A stretch of 64,000 nucleotides of DNA from Streptomyces alfalfae (GCF_004127445.1 NZ_QEXM01000041.1:248001-312000), one strand, 5' to 3'; positions 26,186 to 34,678 are shown, counted from the stretch's first letter. Numbers and translations are program-made. Notes: a model not told the origin generated them from the sequence alone.

Positions 26186-27139
26186 TCAGCCCTTGGCCAC
26201 GGCGCGCAGCCGGTCCACGACGTCGGCCCGCAGCTCGGCCGGTTCGAGGACGACCACGTCGGGACCGAACTCCACCAGCCAGGCATCGAGCCCGTGCCCG
26301 TACGGAATCTCCAACTCGTCCCACCCGTCGCCCAGTTCCCGCACCGAGCCCGCCTTGGCCCGCAGCGGGTAGCCGGCGCCCGCACGGAGCCTGATGCGGG
26401 CCGTGCGGTCGGCGGACTCCCCCGCCCAGCTCGCCACGGTCTCCCGCACCGTGACCACGTCGGGGACGTCGGCGGTGTACTTGCCCGCGCGGGCGCGGAC
26501 CTTGCCGGTGATCCGCGAGAGCCGGAAGACGCGCTCGGCGCCCCGGTCGCGGTCCCAGCCCGCGAGGTACCAGTGCCCCCGCCAGCATTCGAGCGCCCAC
26601 GGCTCGACGTGCCGCTGCTCGGGGCGCGCGGCGGTGGCCTTGCGGTAGTCGAAGACGACGGGCCTGCGGTCGCGGCAGGCCAGCATCAGCGGTTCGAAGG
26701 ACGCCTCGTGCGCGGGGATGCGGGGCTCCAGGGCGCTGTGCGCGCCGTACGGGTCCATTTCCTCGGGCAGTCCGGCGGCGCGCAGCTTCTGCAGGGCGCC
26801 GCTGGCGGCTCCGGCGAGGCGGGCCTGCTGCCAGACCTTGGCGGCGAGGCCGAGCGCGGCGGCCTCCTCGGCGTCGAGGGTGATGGGCGGCAGACGGTTG
26901 CTGTCGCGCCGTGCGAGGTAGCCGACGTCGCCGTCGAGGTTCTCCACGGTCTCGATGACCAGGCCGAGCTCGCGCAGATCGTCCTTGTCACGCTCGAACA
27001 TCCGGTTGAAGGAGTCGTCCGAGCCCGCTTCGAGGTACGCCTCGATGGACTCGCGCAGCTCGCGCTTGCTCAGCGGCCGACGCGTCCCGAGCAGGCACAA
27101 CGCCAGATTCATCAGCCGCTCGGCCTTGGCAATGGCCAT
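26186..27139 (-). CDS. pafB: WYL-domain transcriptional regulator PafB
   Basis: 317 residues from ATG 27139. It has an N-terminal HTH (RLMNLALCLLGTRRPLSKRE), a central WYL domain with VVFDYRKATAARPEQRHVEP and GHWYLAGWDRDRGAERVFRL, and a WCX tail. PafB is the partner of PafC in the DNA-damage response of actinobacteria. It is the first gene of the minus-strand unit pafB-pafC-small genes. The terminator of the upstream FKBP gene separates it from pafA. Confidence 0.93.
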   Translation of the reverse strand: MAIAKAERLMNLALCLLGTRRPLSKRELRESIEAYLEAGSDDSFNRMFERDKDDLRELGLVIETVENLDGDVGYLARRDSNRLPPITLDAEEAAALGLAAKVWQQARLAGAASGALQKLRAAGLPEEMDPYGAHSALEPRIPAHEASFEPLMLACRDRRPVVFDYRKATAARPEQRHVEPWALECWRGHWYLAGWDRDRGAERVFRLSRITGKVRARAGKYTADVPDVVTVRETVASWAGESADRTARIRLRAGAGYPLRAKAGSVRELGDGWDELEIPYGHGLDAWLVEFGPDVVVLEPAELRADVVDRLRAVAKG

Positions 27140-27246
27140 GGACGCCCTTTCTCGGCCTCACACACATGGTTCTCGAACAGGCAACGCTTGCGAGCACACA
27201 ATGCTTCCGACCGATGACCGTACCGCCCCGGGGTGTCGCGGCAAAA

Positions 27247-27284
27247 GCCGAGGGCCCATGCCCGGTGAGGCATGGGCCCTCGGC
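27247..27284 (-). terminator. Terminator of the FKBP gene
   Basis: A 16-bp perfect stem (GCCGAGGGCCCATGCC with its complement) and a 6-base loop, followed on the minus strand by TTTTGC. This is a textbook intrinsic terminator, about 60 bases past the FKBP stop and before pafB. Confidence 0.92.
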
Positions 27285-27344
27285 GGACGGGTCGCGTCGG
27301 GTCAGGTCACGGGGCCGAAGGCCCGCGACCCGGTCGAGCGGACC

Positions 27345-27719
27345 TCAGACCGAGACGAGGTCGCAGACGAAGATCAGCGTCTCGCCGGGGGCGATGCGGC
27401 CGCCACCGGCGCCGCGGTCGCCGTAGGCCAGGTGGGCGGGGATGATCAGCTCGCGACGGCCGCCGACCTTCATGCCCTGGACGCCCTGGTCCCAGCCGGA
27501 GATGACCTGGCCGGCGCCGAGCTGGAACTCCAGCGGGTTGCCGCGGTTCCAGCTCGCGTCGAACTCCTCGCCCGTGCTGAAGGCCACACCCACGTAGTGG
27601 ACCTTGACGAAGTCGCCGGCCTTGGCGACCGGTCCTTCGCCCTCCCAGATGTCCCTGATCTTGAGCTCGGCCGGCGGCTCGCCGCCCGGGAAGTCGACCT
27701 CGGGCTTGTCAATGCTCAC
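27345..27719 (-). CDS. FKBP-type peptidyl-prolyl isomerase, cytosolic
   Basis: 124 residues from GTG 27719, with AGGAG upstream. A single FKBP domain: VKVHYVGVAFSTGEEFDASW, VISGWDQGVQGMKVGGRREL, IPAHLAYGDRG and GETLIFVCDLVSV. The active-site aromatic and hydrophobic residues (Y, F, D, V-I, W, Y, F) are all kept. No signal peptide is present. It catalyses proline isomerisation in protein folding and is expected to bind FK506. It follows the lipoprotein FKBP gene by 58 bases. Confidence 0.95.
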   Translation of the reverse strand: MSIDKPEVDFPGGEPPAELKIRDIWEGEGPVAKAGDFVKVHYVGVAFSTGEEFDASWNRGNPLEFQLGAGQVISGWDQGVQGMKVGGRRELIIPAHLAYGDRGAGGGRIAPGETLIFVCDLVSV

Positions 27720-27777
27720 GAAAATGCTCCTGCTTGGTACGGAAAGTCAGCGCGGACAGTCTTACATCCCCCGGGCC

Positions 27778-28776
27778 TCACGACTTCGCGAGGATGTCCA
27801 CGGTGAAGACGAGGGTGGAGTCCTTCTTGATGGGGCTGCCCTGCGGCGGCTGGTCGCCGTAGCCCAGCTTCGGGGGGATGACGATGAGGACGCGGCTGCC
27901 GACCTTCTTGCCGGTCAGACCCTGCGCCCAGCCCTTGACGACCTGCGCGAGCTGGAACTGCGCGAGTTCCTTCCGCTGGTACGAGGAGTCGAACTCCTTG
28001 CCGCCCTCCCACAGCACGCCCTTGTACTGGCACAGGAGGCTGTCGGTCTCCTTGATCACGTCGCCGTCGCCCTCGAGGATGTACGACGCGACGAGCTTCT
28101 CGGGCGCGTCGGTCTTCGGGATGTCGATCGAGGGCGCCTTGCCGCCGGTGTCCGTGCCGACCTTGGGCAGGTCCTTGTTGGACTGGGCGACCTCCTTGCC
28201 CTTCGCCGAGCTCTTGGCGTTGAAGGTGTCCACGAGGTCGACGACGAACACGAGGGTGTCCGAGCCCTTGATGCCCGCTTCCTTGTTGCCCTGCTTGCCG
28301 TAGCCGAGCTCCGGCGGGATGGCGAGCTCGACGCGGCTGTCCAGCTTCTTGCCGACGAGGCCCTGGTCCCAGCCCGGGATGACCCGGCCGACGCCGATCG
28401 GGAAGACGGTGGGGTTGCCCCGCTTGTAGGAGTCGTCGAAGACCTTGGCCGTCGCCCAGATCTGGCCGAGGTAGTGCGCCTGGAGGTAGTCGCCCTTGGC
28501 GACCTCCTTGCCCTTGCCCTCGATCACGGTCTTGACCGCGAGGTCGGGGGACGGCTTGCCGGAGCCCTTGGCGACGGTCGGCTTCTGGCCGAACTTGTCA
28601 CCCTTGGTGATCTCGGGCACCGGCCCGTCAACGATCTTGGCCTTCGGCGCTTCCGACGGCGAGTTCGTCGGGGCGTCGCTGGTCTTGGACTTGGCCTTGT
28701 CAGGCTTGTCGTCACCACAGCCTGCGAGCGTGAGCAGGCCGGCCGGAACGGCAAGGAGGAGGGAGCGTCGGCGCAC
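27778..28776 (-). CDS. Lipoprotein with two FKBP domains
   Basis: 332 residues from GTG 28776. The lipobox LTLAGC puts the lipidated Cys at residue 20, after a basic start and hydrophobic core, so the mature protein is anchored outside the membrane. A disordered Lys/Ser/Pro linker leads to two FKBP domains, about 88-187 (GDYLQAHYLGQIW, VIPGWDQGLVGKKL, IPPELGYGKQG) and about 238-332 (SLLCQYKGVLWEGGKEFDSS, VVKGWAQGLTGKKVGSR, IPPKLGYGD). In the second domain the usual W-D is W-A, so its catalytic strength may be lower. It is probably a folding helper for exported proteins and lies just downstream of pafA. Confidence 0.93.
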   Translation of the reverse strand: MRRRSLLLAVPAGLLTLAGCGDDKPDKAKSKTSDAPTNSPSEAPKAKIVDGPVPEITKGDKFGQKPTVAKGSGKPSPDLAVKTVIEGKGKEVAKGDYLQAHYLGQIWATAKVFDDSYKRGNPTVFPIGVGRVIPGWDQGLVGKKLDSRVELAIPPELGYGKQGNKEAGIKGSDTLVFVVDLVDTFNAKSSAKGKEVAQSNKDLPKVGTDTGGKAPSIDIPKTDAPEKLVASYILEGDGDVIKETDSLLCQYKGVLWEGGKEFDSSYQRKELAQFQLAQVVKGWAQGLTGKKVGSRVLIVIPPKLGYGDQPPQGSPIKKDSTLVFTVDILAKS

Positions 28777-28839
28777 GGTGGGGGCCTCGTATCGGTCGAT
28801 CTTGTGGGTTGGCGTGCGCGCAACTCTACGGCGTGAGAA

Positions 28840-28868
28840 GGGCGCCGTACGAGGAACGTACGGCGCCC
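28840..28868. terminator. Terminator after pafA
   Basis: GGGCGCCGTAC pairs with GTACGGCGCCC across a 7-base loop, about 65 bases past the pafA stop on the minus strand and 60 bases before the lipoprotein FKBP gene, which therefore has its own promoter. Confidence 0.85.
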
Positions 28869-28934
28869 GCGTTGCGTTCCCACGGCTCCACCGGTTTCAC
28901 CGGGGCCACACACACCCCGGTCGGCGGGCCGCGG

Positions 28935-30296
28935 TCACATACCGGCGATGAGCTTCTCGACCCGGTCGTCGACCGACCGGAAGGGGTCCTTGCACAACAC
29001 CGTGCGCTGTGCCTGGTCGTTGAGCTTGAGGTGCACCCAGTCGACCGTGAAGTCGCGGCGCTGCTCCTGGGCGCGCCGGATGAAGTCGCCGCGCAGCCGC
29101 GCCCGGGTGGTCTGCGGGGGCACCGACTTGCCCTCGAAGATCTTCAAGTCGTTGCAGATGCGGGCGGCTTGGCCCTTCTTCTCCAGGAGGTAGTAGAGCC
29201 CCCGGCGGCGGTGGATGTCGTGGTAGGCGAGGTCTATCTGCGCGACCCGCGGATGCGACATGGTCATGTTGTTCTTGGCGCGGTACCGCTCGATGAGCTT
29301 GTACTTCATGACCCAGTCGATCTCGGTGCCGATGCGGTCGAGGTCCTCGCTCTCGATCGCGTCCAGCGTCCGCCCCCACAGTTCGAGCACCTGCTCGACG
29401 GTGCCGGTGCGGATGCCGCGGCGGTCGACGAAGTCCACCGCCTTCTCGTAGTACTCGCGCTGCACCTCCAGGGCGGAGGCCTCGCGGCCGCTGGCCAGGC
29501 GCACCTTGCGGCGGCCCGTGATGTCGTGGCTGACCTCGCGGATGGCCCGGATCGGGTTCTCCAGGGTGAGGTCGCGCATGACGGTGCCCGCCTCGATCAT
29601 GCGCAGCACCAGGTCGGTGGCGCCGACCTTGAGGAGCATGGTCGTCTCGGACATGTTGGAGTCACCGACGATGACGTGCAGCCTGCGGTAGCGCTCGGCG
29701 TCCGCGTGCGGCTCGTCGCGGGTGTTGATGATCGGACGGGAGCGGGTCGTCGCGGAGGAGACCCCCTCCCAGATGTGCTCGGCGCGCTGGCTCACGCAGT
29801 ACACGGCGCCGCGCGGAGTCTGCAGCACCTTCCCCGCACCGCACAGCAGCTGGCGGGTGACGAGGAACGGGATGAGGATGTCCGCGAGCCGCGAGAACTC
29901 TCCGTGCCGGGCCACCAGGTAGTTCTCGTGGCAGCCGTAGGAGTTTCCCGCCGAGTCGGTGTTGTTCTTGAAGAGATAGACGTCGCCCGCGATTCCCTCC
30001 TCGTGAAGGCGACGTTCTGCGTCGACGAGCAGGCCTTCCAGAATGCGCTCGCCGGCTTTGTCGTGGGTGACCAGCTCGGTCACGTTGTCACATTCGGGTG
30101 TGGCGTATTCCGGATGTGACCCCACGTCAAGATAGAGGCGGGCGCCGTTCCGCAGAAAGACGTTGCTGCTGCGGCCCCATGACACAACACGGCGGAAGAG
30201 GTAGCGCGCCACCTCGTCAGGCGACAGCCGGCGCTGTCCCCTGAACGTGCACGTGACGCCGTACTCGTTCTCCAGCCCGAAAATGCGGCGGTCCAT
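28935..30296 (-). CDS. pafA: Pup--protein ligase PafA
   Basis: 453 residues from ATG 30296. The glutamine-synthetase-like fold is marked by RIFGLENEYGV (Glu9, a metal ligand) and NGARLYLDVGSHPEYATPE, where Asp57 is the catalytic base. Also typical are LFKNNTDSAGNSYGCHENYL and RPIINTRDEPHADAERYRRL. PafA phosphorylates the C-terminal glutamate of Pup with ATP and joins it to lysines of target proteins. There is no Dop-loop insert after residue 40, which distinguishes it from Dop. The MFS gene ends 9 bases upstream, so pafA may be read through from it. Confidence 0.98.
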   Translation of the reverse strand: MDRRIFGLENEYGVTCTFRGQRRLSPDEVARYLFRRVVSWGRSSNVFLRNGARLYLDVGSHPEYATPECDNVTELVTHDKAGERILEGLLVDAERRLHEEGIAGDVYLFKNNTDSAGNSYGCHENYLVARHGEFSRLADILIPFLVTRQLLCGAGKVLQTPRGAVYCVSQRAEHIWEGVSSATTRSRPIINTRDEPHADAERYRRLHVIVGDSNMSETTMLLKVGATDLVLRMIEAGTVMRDLTLENPIRAIREVSHDITGRRKVRLASGREASALEVQREYYEKAVDFVDRRGIRTGTVEQVLELWGRTLDAIESEDLDRIGTEIDWVMKYKLIERYRAKNNMTMSHPRVAQIDLAYHDIHRRRGLYYLLEKKGQAARICNDLKIFEGKSVPPQTTRARLRGDFIRRAQEQRRDFTVDWVHLKLNDQAQRTVLCKDPFRSVDDRVEKLIAGM

Positions 30297-30305
30297 GACT
30301 GAACA

Positions 30306-31565
30306 TTACGCCTGATGCCCGGCACTGAAACCGGGTTCGACGGCACCGTTTCGATCATTTTCCGATGAACCCGCAACGACCCCCGTTTCACCGGGCTTCA
30401 CCAGTACCCGCGCGGTGGCCAGCAAAACCAGGAGTGCCGCGCCGCCCGCGAGTGGCGGCACCGCGAATCCCCATACCGTCCCGCCCCACTGGACGACCGG
30501 CCCCGCGGCCGCCGTGCCGAGCGAGGCGCCGACCGTGAACGTCGTGACGAGCCAGGAGAACGCCTCCGTGACCGTGCCGCGCGGCGCGTGCCGGTCCACG
30601 ATGATGAACGCGCAGGCGAGCGCCGGCGCGAGGAAGACCCCCGCCAGCGCGGCGAGCGCCGTCATGGCGACCGCGCCGGGGGTCAGCGTCAACGGCACGT
30701 AGCAGACCGCGAGGAGCCCCACCAGGACGCCGAGCCGCCGTTCGGGGACGCCGTGCCACTGCCGTGCGCCGTAGACCGAGCCGCCGATCAGCGCGCCGAG
30801 GCCGAGCGCCGCCATCATCCAGCCGTAGACCGCGTCGCCGCCGTGCTCGTCCGCGTACGACACGCCGGCGACGGTGATGGCGCCGAGCGCCGTGCCGACG
30901 AAGAGGAACGCGCCGAGGAGGGCGCGGAGCCCCGGTGAGCGGAGAGCGCCGAGCCAGTGCACCTCGCGGGGCTCCGAGCGCCACGCGCGTGAGGGCCGGG
31001 ACACCACCACGGAGAGGGCGCCCAGGACGCCGACGGCGTTCATGACGAGCAGCGCGGCCTGCTCCGACCAGAGGGCGACGCAGCCGGTCACGAGCAACGG
31101 GCCGACGGTGAACATCACTTCCTGGGCGATGGCGTCCATGGCGTACGCGGTGTGGACCTGGCCCTCCTTGCCGAGGACGCTCGGCCACAGGGCCCGCAGG
31201 CCGCCCTCCAGAGGCGGTGTGAACAGCCCCGCGGCGGCCACGGCGGCGTGGGCCAGGGCGATCCGGTCGGGCCCGGTGAAGGCGAAGAACGTCATCCCGA
31301 GGGCGGAGAGCAGGGCCGCTGGGAGCTGCACGCGCGGCTGGCCGTACAGGTCGACGAGGCGGCCGAGCAGCGGCTGCCCCACGGCGTTGGCCACGCCGTA
31401 CACCGCGGCGAGCGCCCCGGCCAGGCTGTAGCTGCCGCCCTCCGCGCGGACGAACAGCACGATCGCGATCGGCGCCGTGGCGTTGGGCAGCCGGCCCACC
31501 AATGTGCCGGCGAGCAGCCGTGTCGCGTAGCGCGTCCGGAGGATCTCCGCGTATCCCGCAGCCAT
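30306..31565 (-). CDS. Major facilitator superfamily transporter
   Basis: 419 residues from ATG 31565. Twelve hydrophobic segments are visible, beginning TRLLAGTLVGRLPNATAPIA, with the MFS loop 2-3 motif GRLVDLYGQPRVQ. It is a cytoplasmic-membrane carrier, likely an exporter of a sugar-like or drug-like compound. It is divergent from a LacI regulator with an obvious shared operator, and ends 9 bases before pafA. The substrate is not identifiable; sugar-efflux transporter families are one possibility. Confidence 0.9.
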   Translation of the reverse strand: MAAGYAEILRTRYATRLLAGTLVGRLPNATAPIAIVLFVRAEGGSYSLAGALAAVYGVANAVGQPLLGRLVDLYGQPRVQLPAALLSALGMTFFAFTGPDRIALAHAAVAAAGLFTPPLEGGLRALWPSVLGKEGQVHTAYAMDAIAQEVMFTVGPLLVTGCVALWSEQAALLVMNAVGVLGALSVVVSRPSRAWRSEPREVHWLGALRSPGLRALLGAFLFVGTALGAITVAGVSYADEHGGDAVYGWMMAALGLGALIGGSVYGARQWHGVPERRLGVLVGLLAVCYVPLTLTPGAVAMTALAALAGVFLAPALACAFIIVDRHAPRGTVTEAFSWLVTTFTVGASLGTAAAGPVVQWGGTVWGFAVPPLAGGAALLVLLATARVLVKPGETGVVAGSSENDRNGAVEPGFSAGHQA

Positions 31566-31605
31566 GCAAGCCCGCCCTTCCCCCGCGCCGTCCCGACCGG
31601 GGTTT

Positions 31606-31632
31606 TACGTATAACGTCGAGTGTCATACGTA
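31606..31632. promoter_or_regulatory. Candidate LacI operator
   Basis: Inverted repeat TACGTAT-N13-ATACGTA between the divergent MFS and LacI genes, 41 bases before the MFS start. The A/T-rich arms stand out in this GC-rich gap. It is wider than a classic LacI site, so two half-sites or another protein are possible. Confidence 0.6.
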
Positions 31633-31693
31633 CCATGAGCGCAGTCCGCGGGTCCACCAGTTCCCGCCCTCGGACACGATCTGGGAGGTAGCA

Positions 31694-32716
31694 GTGGCCG
31701 GGCCACAGCAGGAGACCGGGGGCCCGCGGCCCACCAGCCGCGACGTCGCGCGCGCGGCCGGTGTCTCGCAGGCGACCGTCTCCCTGGTGCTCGGAGACAA
31801 GTGGCGCGGCCGGGTCGCCGAGCCGACCGCCGAGCGCGTCAGGACCACGGCGCGGGAGCTCGGCTACCGGCCCAACCTCGCCGCCCGCAACCTGCGCCTG
31901 GGCAGGACGAGGACCGCGCTCCTGGTGGTCCCCGCCCTCACCAACGAGTTCTTCGCCCATGTCCACACCGGGGCCGCCCGTGTCGCCGCCCGGCACGGCT
32001 TCGGCGTCGTCCTCTACCTCTCTCCCGACGGCGCCGGGCCCGCCCGCGACCCCTTCGACTCCGCGCGGGCCTCACTGGACGGCGTGCTCGCGTCCTCCAT
32101 GGCCTCCCACGCGCTCGCCGCCATCCGCGGCGACGACCTGCCCCTGGTGATGCTCGACAGCGACCCGGCCCGCAGCCTCGGCGCCGCCACCGTCAACCTC
32201 GATCTCGCCGACGGCATGCGCCGCGTGACCGAGCATCTGCTGGCCCTCGGCCACCGCGACTTCCTGCACCTCGCCGCCGACATCGACTCCTGGACCTTCG
32301 ACGTCCGGGCGAACGCCCTCGCCGCGGCCCTCAGCGGCACCGGGGCGGCCGTACGCCGCGCGGCCGCCCCCCTGACCGTCGAGGCCGCCCGCACGGCCGC
32401 TGAGGCCGCCCTGGCCGCTCCTGGGCCCCGGCCCACCGCGGTCATCTGCGACGACGACTTCCTCGCCGCGGGCGTCTGCAAGGCGGCGCGGCGGCTCGGT
32501 CTGTGCGTCCCCGAGGACCTCTCCGTGACCGGCTTCGACGACCTCACCCTCGCGACCGCCGTGGAACCGGAGCTCACCACCGTCCGGCTGCCCGCCGAGC
32601 ACTTCGGGGAGCGCGGCATGGAGTCCCTCATGGCCGTCGTCGAGGGCCGCGCCCCCGACTCCACGCCGCTGGCCGTCGAACTCGTCGTACGGGGCTCGAC
32701 CGGCCCCGCACGCTGA
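31694..32716 (+). CDS. LacI-family transcriptional regulator
   Basis: 340 residues from GTG 31694, with GGGAGG five bases upstream. The HTH is TSRDVARAAGVSQATVSLVL, followed by the hinge helix and RPNLAARNLRLGRTRTALLV. The ligand domain is of the periplasmic-binding type, with PTAVICDDDFLAAGVCKAAR, VPEDLSVTGFDDLTLAT and PELTTVRLPAEHFG. It probably represses the divergent MFS gene in response to a sugar or related compound. Two alanine-rich stretches are ordinary for this GC content. Confidence 0.93.
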   Translation: MAGPQQETGGPRPTSRDVARAAGVSQATVSLVLGDKWRGRVAEPTAERVRTTARELGYRPNLAARNLRLGRTRTALLVVPALTNEFFAHVHTGAARVAARHGFGVVLYLSPDGAGPARDPFDSARASLDGVLASSMASHALAAIRGDDLPLVMLDSDPARSLGAATVNLDLADGMRRVTEHLLALGHRDFLHLAADIDSWTFDVRANALAAALSGTGAAVRRAAAPLTVEAARTAAEAALAAPGPRPTAVICDDDFLAAGVCKAARRLGLCVPEDLSVTGFDDLTLATAVEPELTTVRLPAEHFGERGMESLMAVVEGRAPDSTPLAVELVVRGSTGPAR

Positions 32717-32721
32717 CCGGC

Positions 32722-32785
32722 CCCGCACGCATGTGCGCCCCGTACCCCCGGATCGCCGGGGGTACGGGGCGCACATGCGTGCGGG
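32722..32785. terminator. Perfect 30-bp inverted repeat between lacI and prcA
   Basis: Bases 32722-32751 are exactly complementary to 32756-32785, with a 4-base ATCG loop. It fills the whole space between the convergent lacI and prcA genes and touches the prcA stop codon. It should terminate transcription from both sides. A perfect stem of this length is exceptional in the window. Confidence 0.92.
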
Positions 32786-33535
32786 CTACTCGGCGTCGGC
32801 CTCGGGCTCGGTGTCGGACGGGGCGTCCGTCGAACCGCCCTCGTCGAGCAGACGGGACAGCTGGCGCCCCACGATCCGCTTGAACTTCCGCTTCTGCGGA
32901 CGCGTCCTGTCGAGCACCGCCACCTCGAGGCGCTCGGCGGGGATCTCCCGCTCGCTGCCGTTGGTGTCCCGCGACAGCGCGCGCACCGCGAGCTTGAGCG
33001 CCTCGGCCAGCGTCATGCTGTCGCTGTGGTGCTGGTCCAGATAGGTGCTGATCTGCTCGGCGTTGCCGCCGACGGCCAGCGAACCGTGCTCGTCCACGAT
33101 GGAGCCGTCGTGCGGCAGGCGGTAGATCTGGTCGCCCTCGCGGGTGACGCCCACCTCGGCGACGACGAGCTCCACCTCATAGGGCTTCTCGGCGGCGCTG
33201 GAGAAGATCGTGCCCAGCGTCTGCGCGTACACGTTCGCCAGACCGCGGGCCGTCACGTCGTCGCGGTCGTAGGTGTAACCACGGAGATCGGCGTAGCGGA
33301 CGCCGCCGATGCGGAGGTTCTCGTACTCGTTGTACTTGCCGGCGGCCGCGAACCCGATGCGGTCGTAGATCTCGCTGAACTTGTGCAGCGCGCGGGACGG
33401 GTTCTCGCCGACGAACACGATGCCGTCGGCGTATTGCAGAACGACCAGACTGCGGCCGCGCGCGATGCCCTTGCGGGCGTATTCCGCGCGGTCGGCCATC
33501 TGCTGCTGTGGTGATACATAGAACGGCGTCGACAC
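32786..33535 (-). CDS. prcA: 20S proteasome alpha subunit PrcA
   Basis: 249 residues from GTG 33535, with AAAGGGACGG upstream. The N-terminal MSTPFYVSPQQQMADRAEYA is the typical actinobacterial alpha gate segment, followed by RKGIARGRSLVVLQYADGIV and the NTN-hydrolase fold without an active-site Thr. The tail is acidic (TDAPSDTEPEADAE). Alpha rings cap the PrcB rings and bind the ARC ATPase. It is the last gene of the dop-pup-prcB-prcA transcription unit and is 49 bases after prcB. Confidence 0.98.
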   Translation of the reverse strand: MSTPFYVSPQQQMADRAEYARKGIARGRSLVVLQYADGIVFVGENPSRALHKFSEIYDRIGFAAAGKYNEYENLRIGGVRYADLRGYTYDRDDVTARGLANVYAQTLGTIFSSAAEKPYEVELVVAEVGVTREGDQIYRLPHDGSIVDEHGSLAVGGNAEQISTYLDQHHSDSMTLAEALKLAVRALSRDTNGSEREIPAERLEVAVLDRTRPQKRKFKRIVGRQLSRLLDEGGSTDAPSDTEPEADAE

Positions 33536-33584
33536 CGGATCCGTCCCTTTCTGTCAAAAAATACTGGCGGCGAATTCGGGACGG

Positions 33585-34433
33585 TCAGAGCAGCGCGGCA
33601 CGCGGGCCGTCGGGCTGTTCCATCCGCCTCTCCAGGATCGAACGCGCGATCGCCGCGGACTCGTCGTCCGTGAGCCTGCGGAAACCGTCGTCGGTGATCA
33701 CGGTGACGATGGGATAGATCCGCCGCCCCACGTCGGGGCCGCCGGTCGCCGAGTCGTCGTCGGCCGCGTCGTACAGCGCCTGGACCACCAGGGTCGTGGC
33801 CTCGTCCTCGGTCAGACCGTCGTGGTACAGCTTCTTCATGGCGCCGCGGGCGAAGACCGAACCGGACCCGGTCGCCGCGTACCCGACGTGCTCCTCCGAG
33901 CGGCCGCCCGTGACGTCGTACGAGAAGATGCGGCCCTTCTCGCGGTCCACGTCATAGCCCGCGAAGACCGGCACCACGGCCAGGCCCTGCATGGCCATGC
34001 CGAGATTGCCCCGGATCATCGTGGAGAGGCGGTTCGCCTTGCCCTCCAGGGAGAGCGTGGCCCCCTCCACCTTCTCGAAGTGCTCCAGCTCCAGCTGGAA
34101 GAGCTTCACCATCTCCACGGCCAGGCCCGCCGTGCCGGCGACGCCCACCGCCGAGTACTCGTCGGCGGGGAAGACCTTCTCGATGTCGCGCTGCGCGATC
34201 ATGTTGCCCATCGTCGCCCGCCGGTCACCGGCGAGGACCACGCCGCCGGGGAACGTCACGGCCACGATGGTCGTGCCGTGCGGCGCCTCGACCGCGCCCT
34301 GCAGGGGCGGCAGTTGGCGGTTCCCCGGCAGGATCTCGGGCTGGTGCTCGGTCAGGAAGTCCATGAAGGACGACGAACCAGGCGTCAGGAAGGCAGCTGG
34401 CAGACGCCCGGTGTGACGAGTGTTGGCTTCCAC
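33585..34433 (-). CDS. prcB: 20S proteasome beta subunit PrcB with propeptide
   Basis: 282 residues from GTG 34433, with GGAGGG upstream. A 53-residue propeptide (rich in Pro, ending in EAPHG) precedes Thr54, the catalytic N-terminal nucleophile after autocleavage (TTIVAVTFPGGVVLAGDRRA). Lys and Asp of the active site follow in the usual places (DRRATMGNMIA). It forms the two inner proteolytic rings of the 20S particle. The start codon lies inside the end of the nuclease-like gene, so translation may be coupled. Confidence 0.98.
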   Translation of the reverse strand: MEANTRHTGRLPAAFLTPGSSSFMDFLTEHQPEILPGNRQLPPLQGAVEAPHGTTIVAVTFPGGVVLAGDRRATMGNMIAQRDIEKVFPADEYSAVGVAGTAGLAVEMVKLFQLELEHFEKVEGATLSLEGKANRLSTMIRGNLGMAMQGLAVVPVFAGYDVDREKGRIFSYDVTGGRSEEHVGYAATGSGSVFARGAMKKLYHDGLTEDEATTLVVQALYDAADDDSATGGPDVGRRIYPIVTVITDDGFRRLTDDESAAIARSILERRMEQPDGPRAALL

Positions 34434-34666
34434 GTGGATCCCTCCAAATAGGCGGCAGCCCGACGAACTGTGTCGGGATCGTCTCCCAACTTGCCGATGG
34501 CCGAATTGCAGTTGAAGCACAGTACGCCACGGACCCTACCCGCCTCGTGGCGGTGATCCACATGGATTGCGGGAGGCATGGGGACAGGCCACGCGGAGCG
34601 CCCTCCGCCAGCGGCGCTCCGCGTCCGCCCCTCAACCACCCGATCCACTGCGACCTTGGATTCCAA
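34385..34666 (-). CDS. Endonuclease VII-like HNH protein, short and probably degraded
   Basis: 93 residues if started at TTG 34666. The C-terminal half is a clear recombination endonuclease VII/HNH motif: IHVDHRHEAGRVRGVLCFNC, then NSAIGKLGDDPDTVRRAAAYL. Full proteins have an earlier C-x2-C pair just before the DHxH that completes the zinc site; here the aligned stretch reads WPVPMPP and has no Cys, and the first 45 residues are not recognisable. No good ribosome site precedes it. It overlaps prcB by 49 bases. A nuclease gene at this place, between pup and prcB, is common in actinomycetes, so this looks like a decayed or minimal copy retained for spacing or coupling. Confidence 0.65.
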   Translation of the reverse strand: MESKVAVDRVVEGRTRSAAGGGRSAWPVPMPPAIHVDHRHEAGRVRGVLCFNCNSAIGKLGDDPDTVRRAAAYLEGSTWKPTLVTPGVCQLPS

Positions 34667-34678
34667 GGCCTAGAGGGT

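Noticed and set aside
27140..27200. LexA-type SOS box before pafB
   Set aside because: GAACAGGCAACG lacks the symmetric GTTC half, so it does not fit the actinobacterial SOS box.
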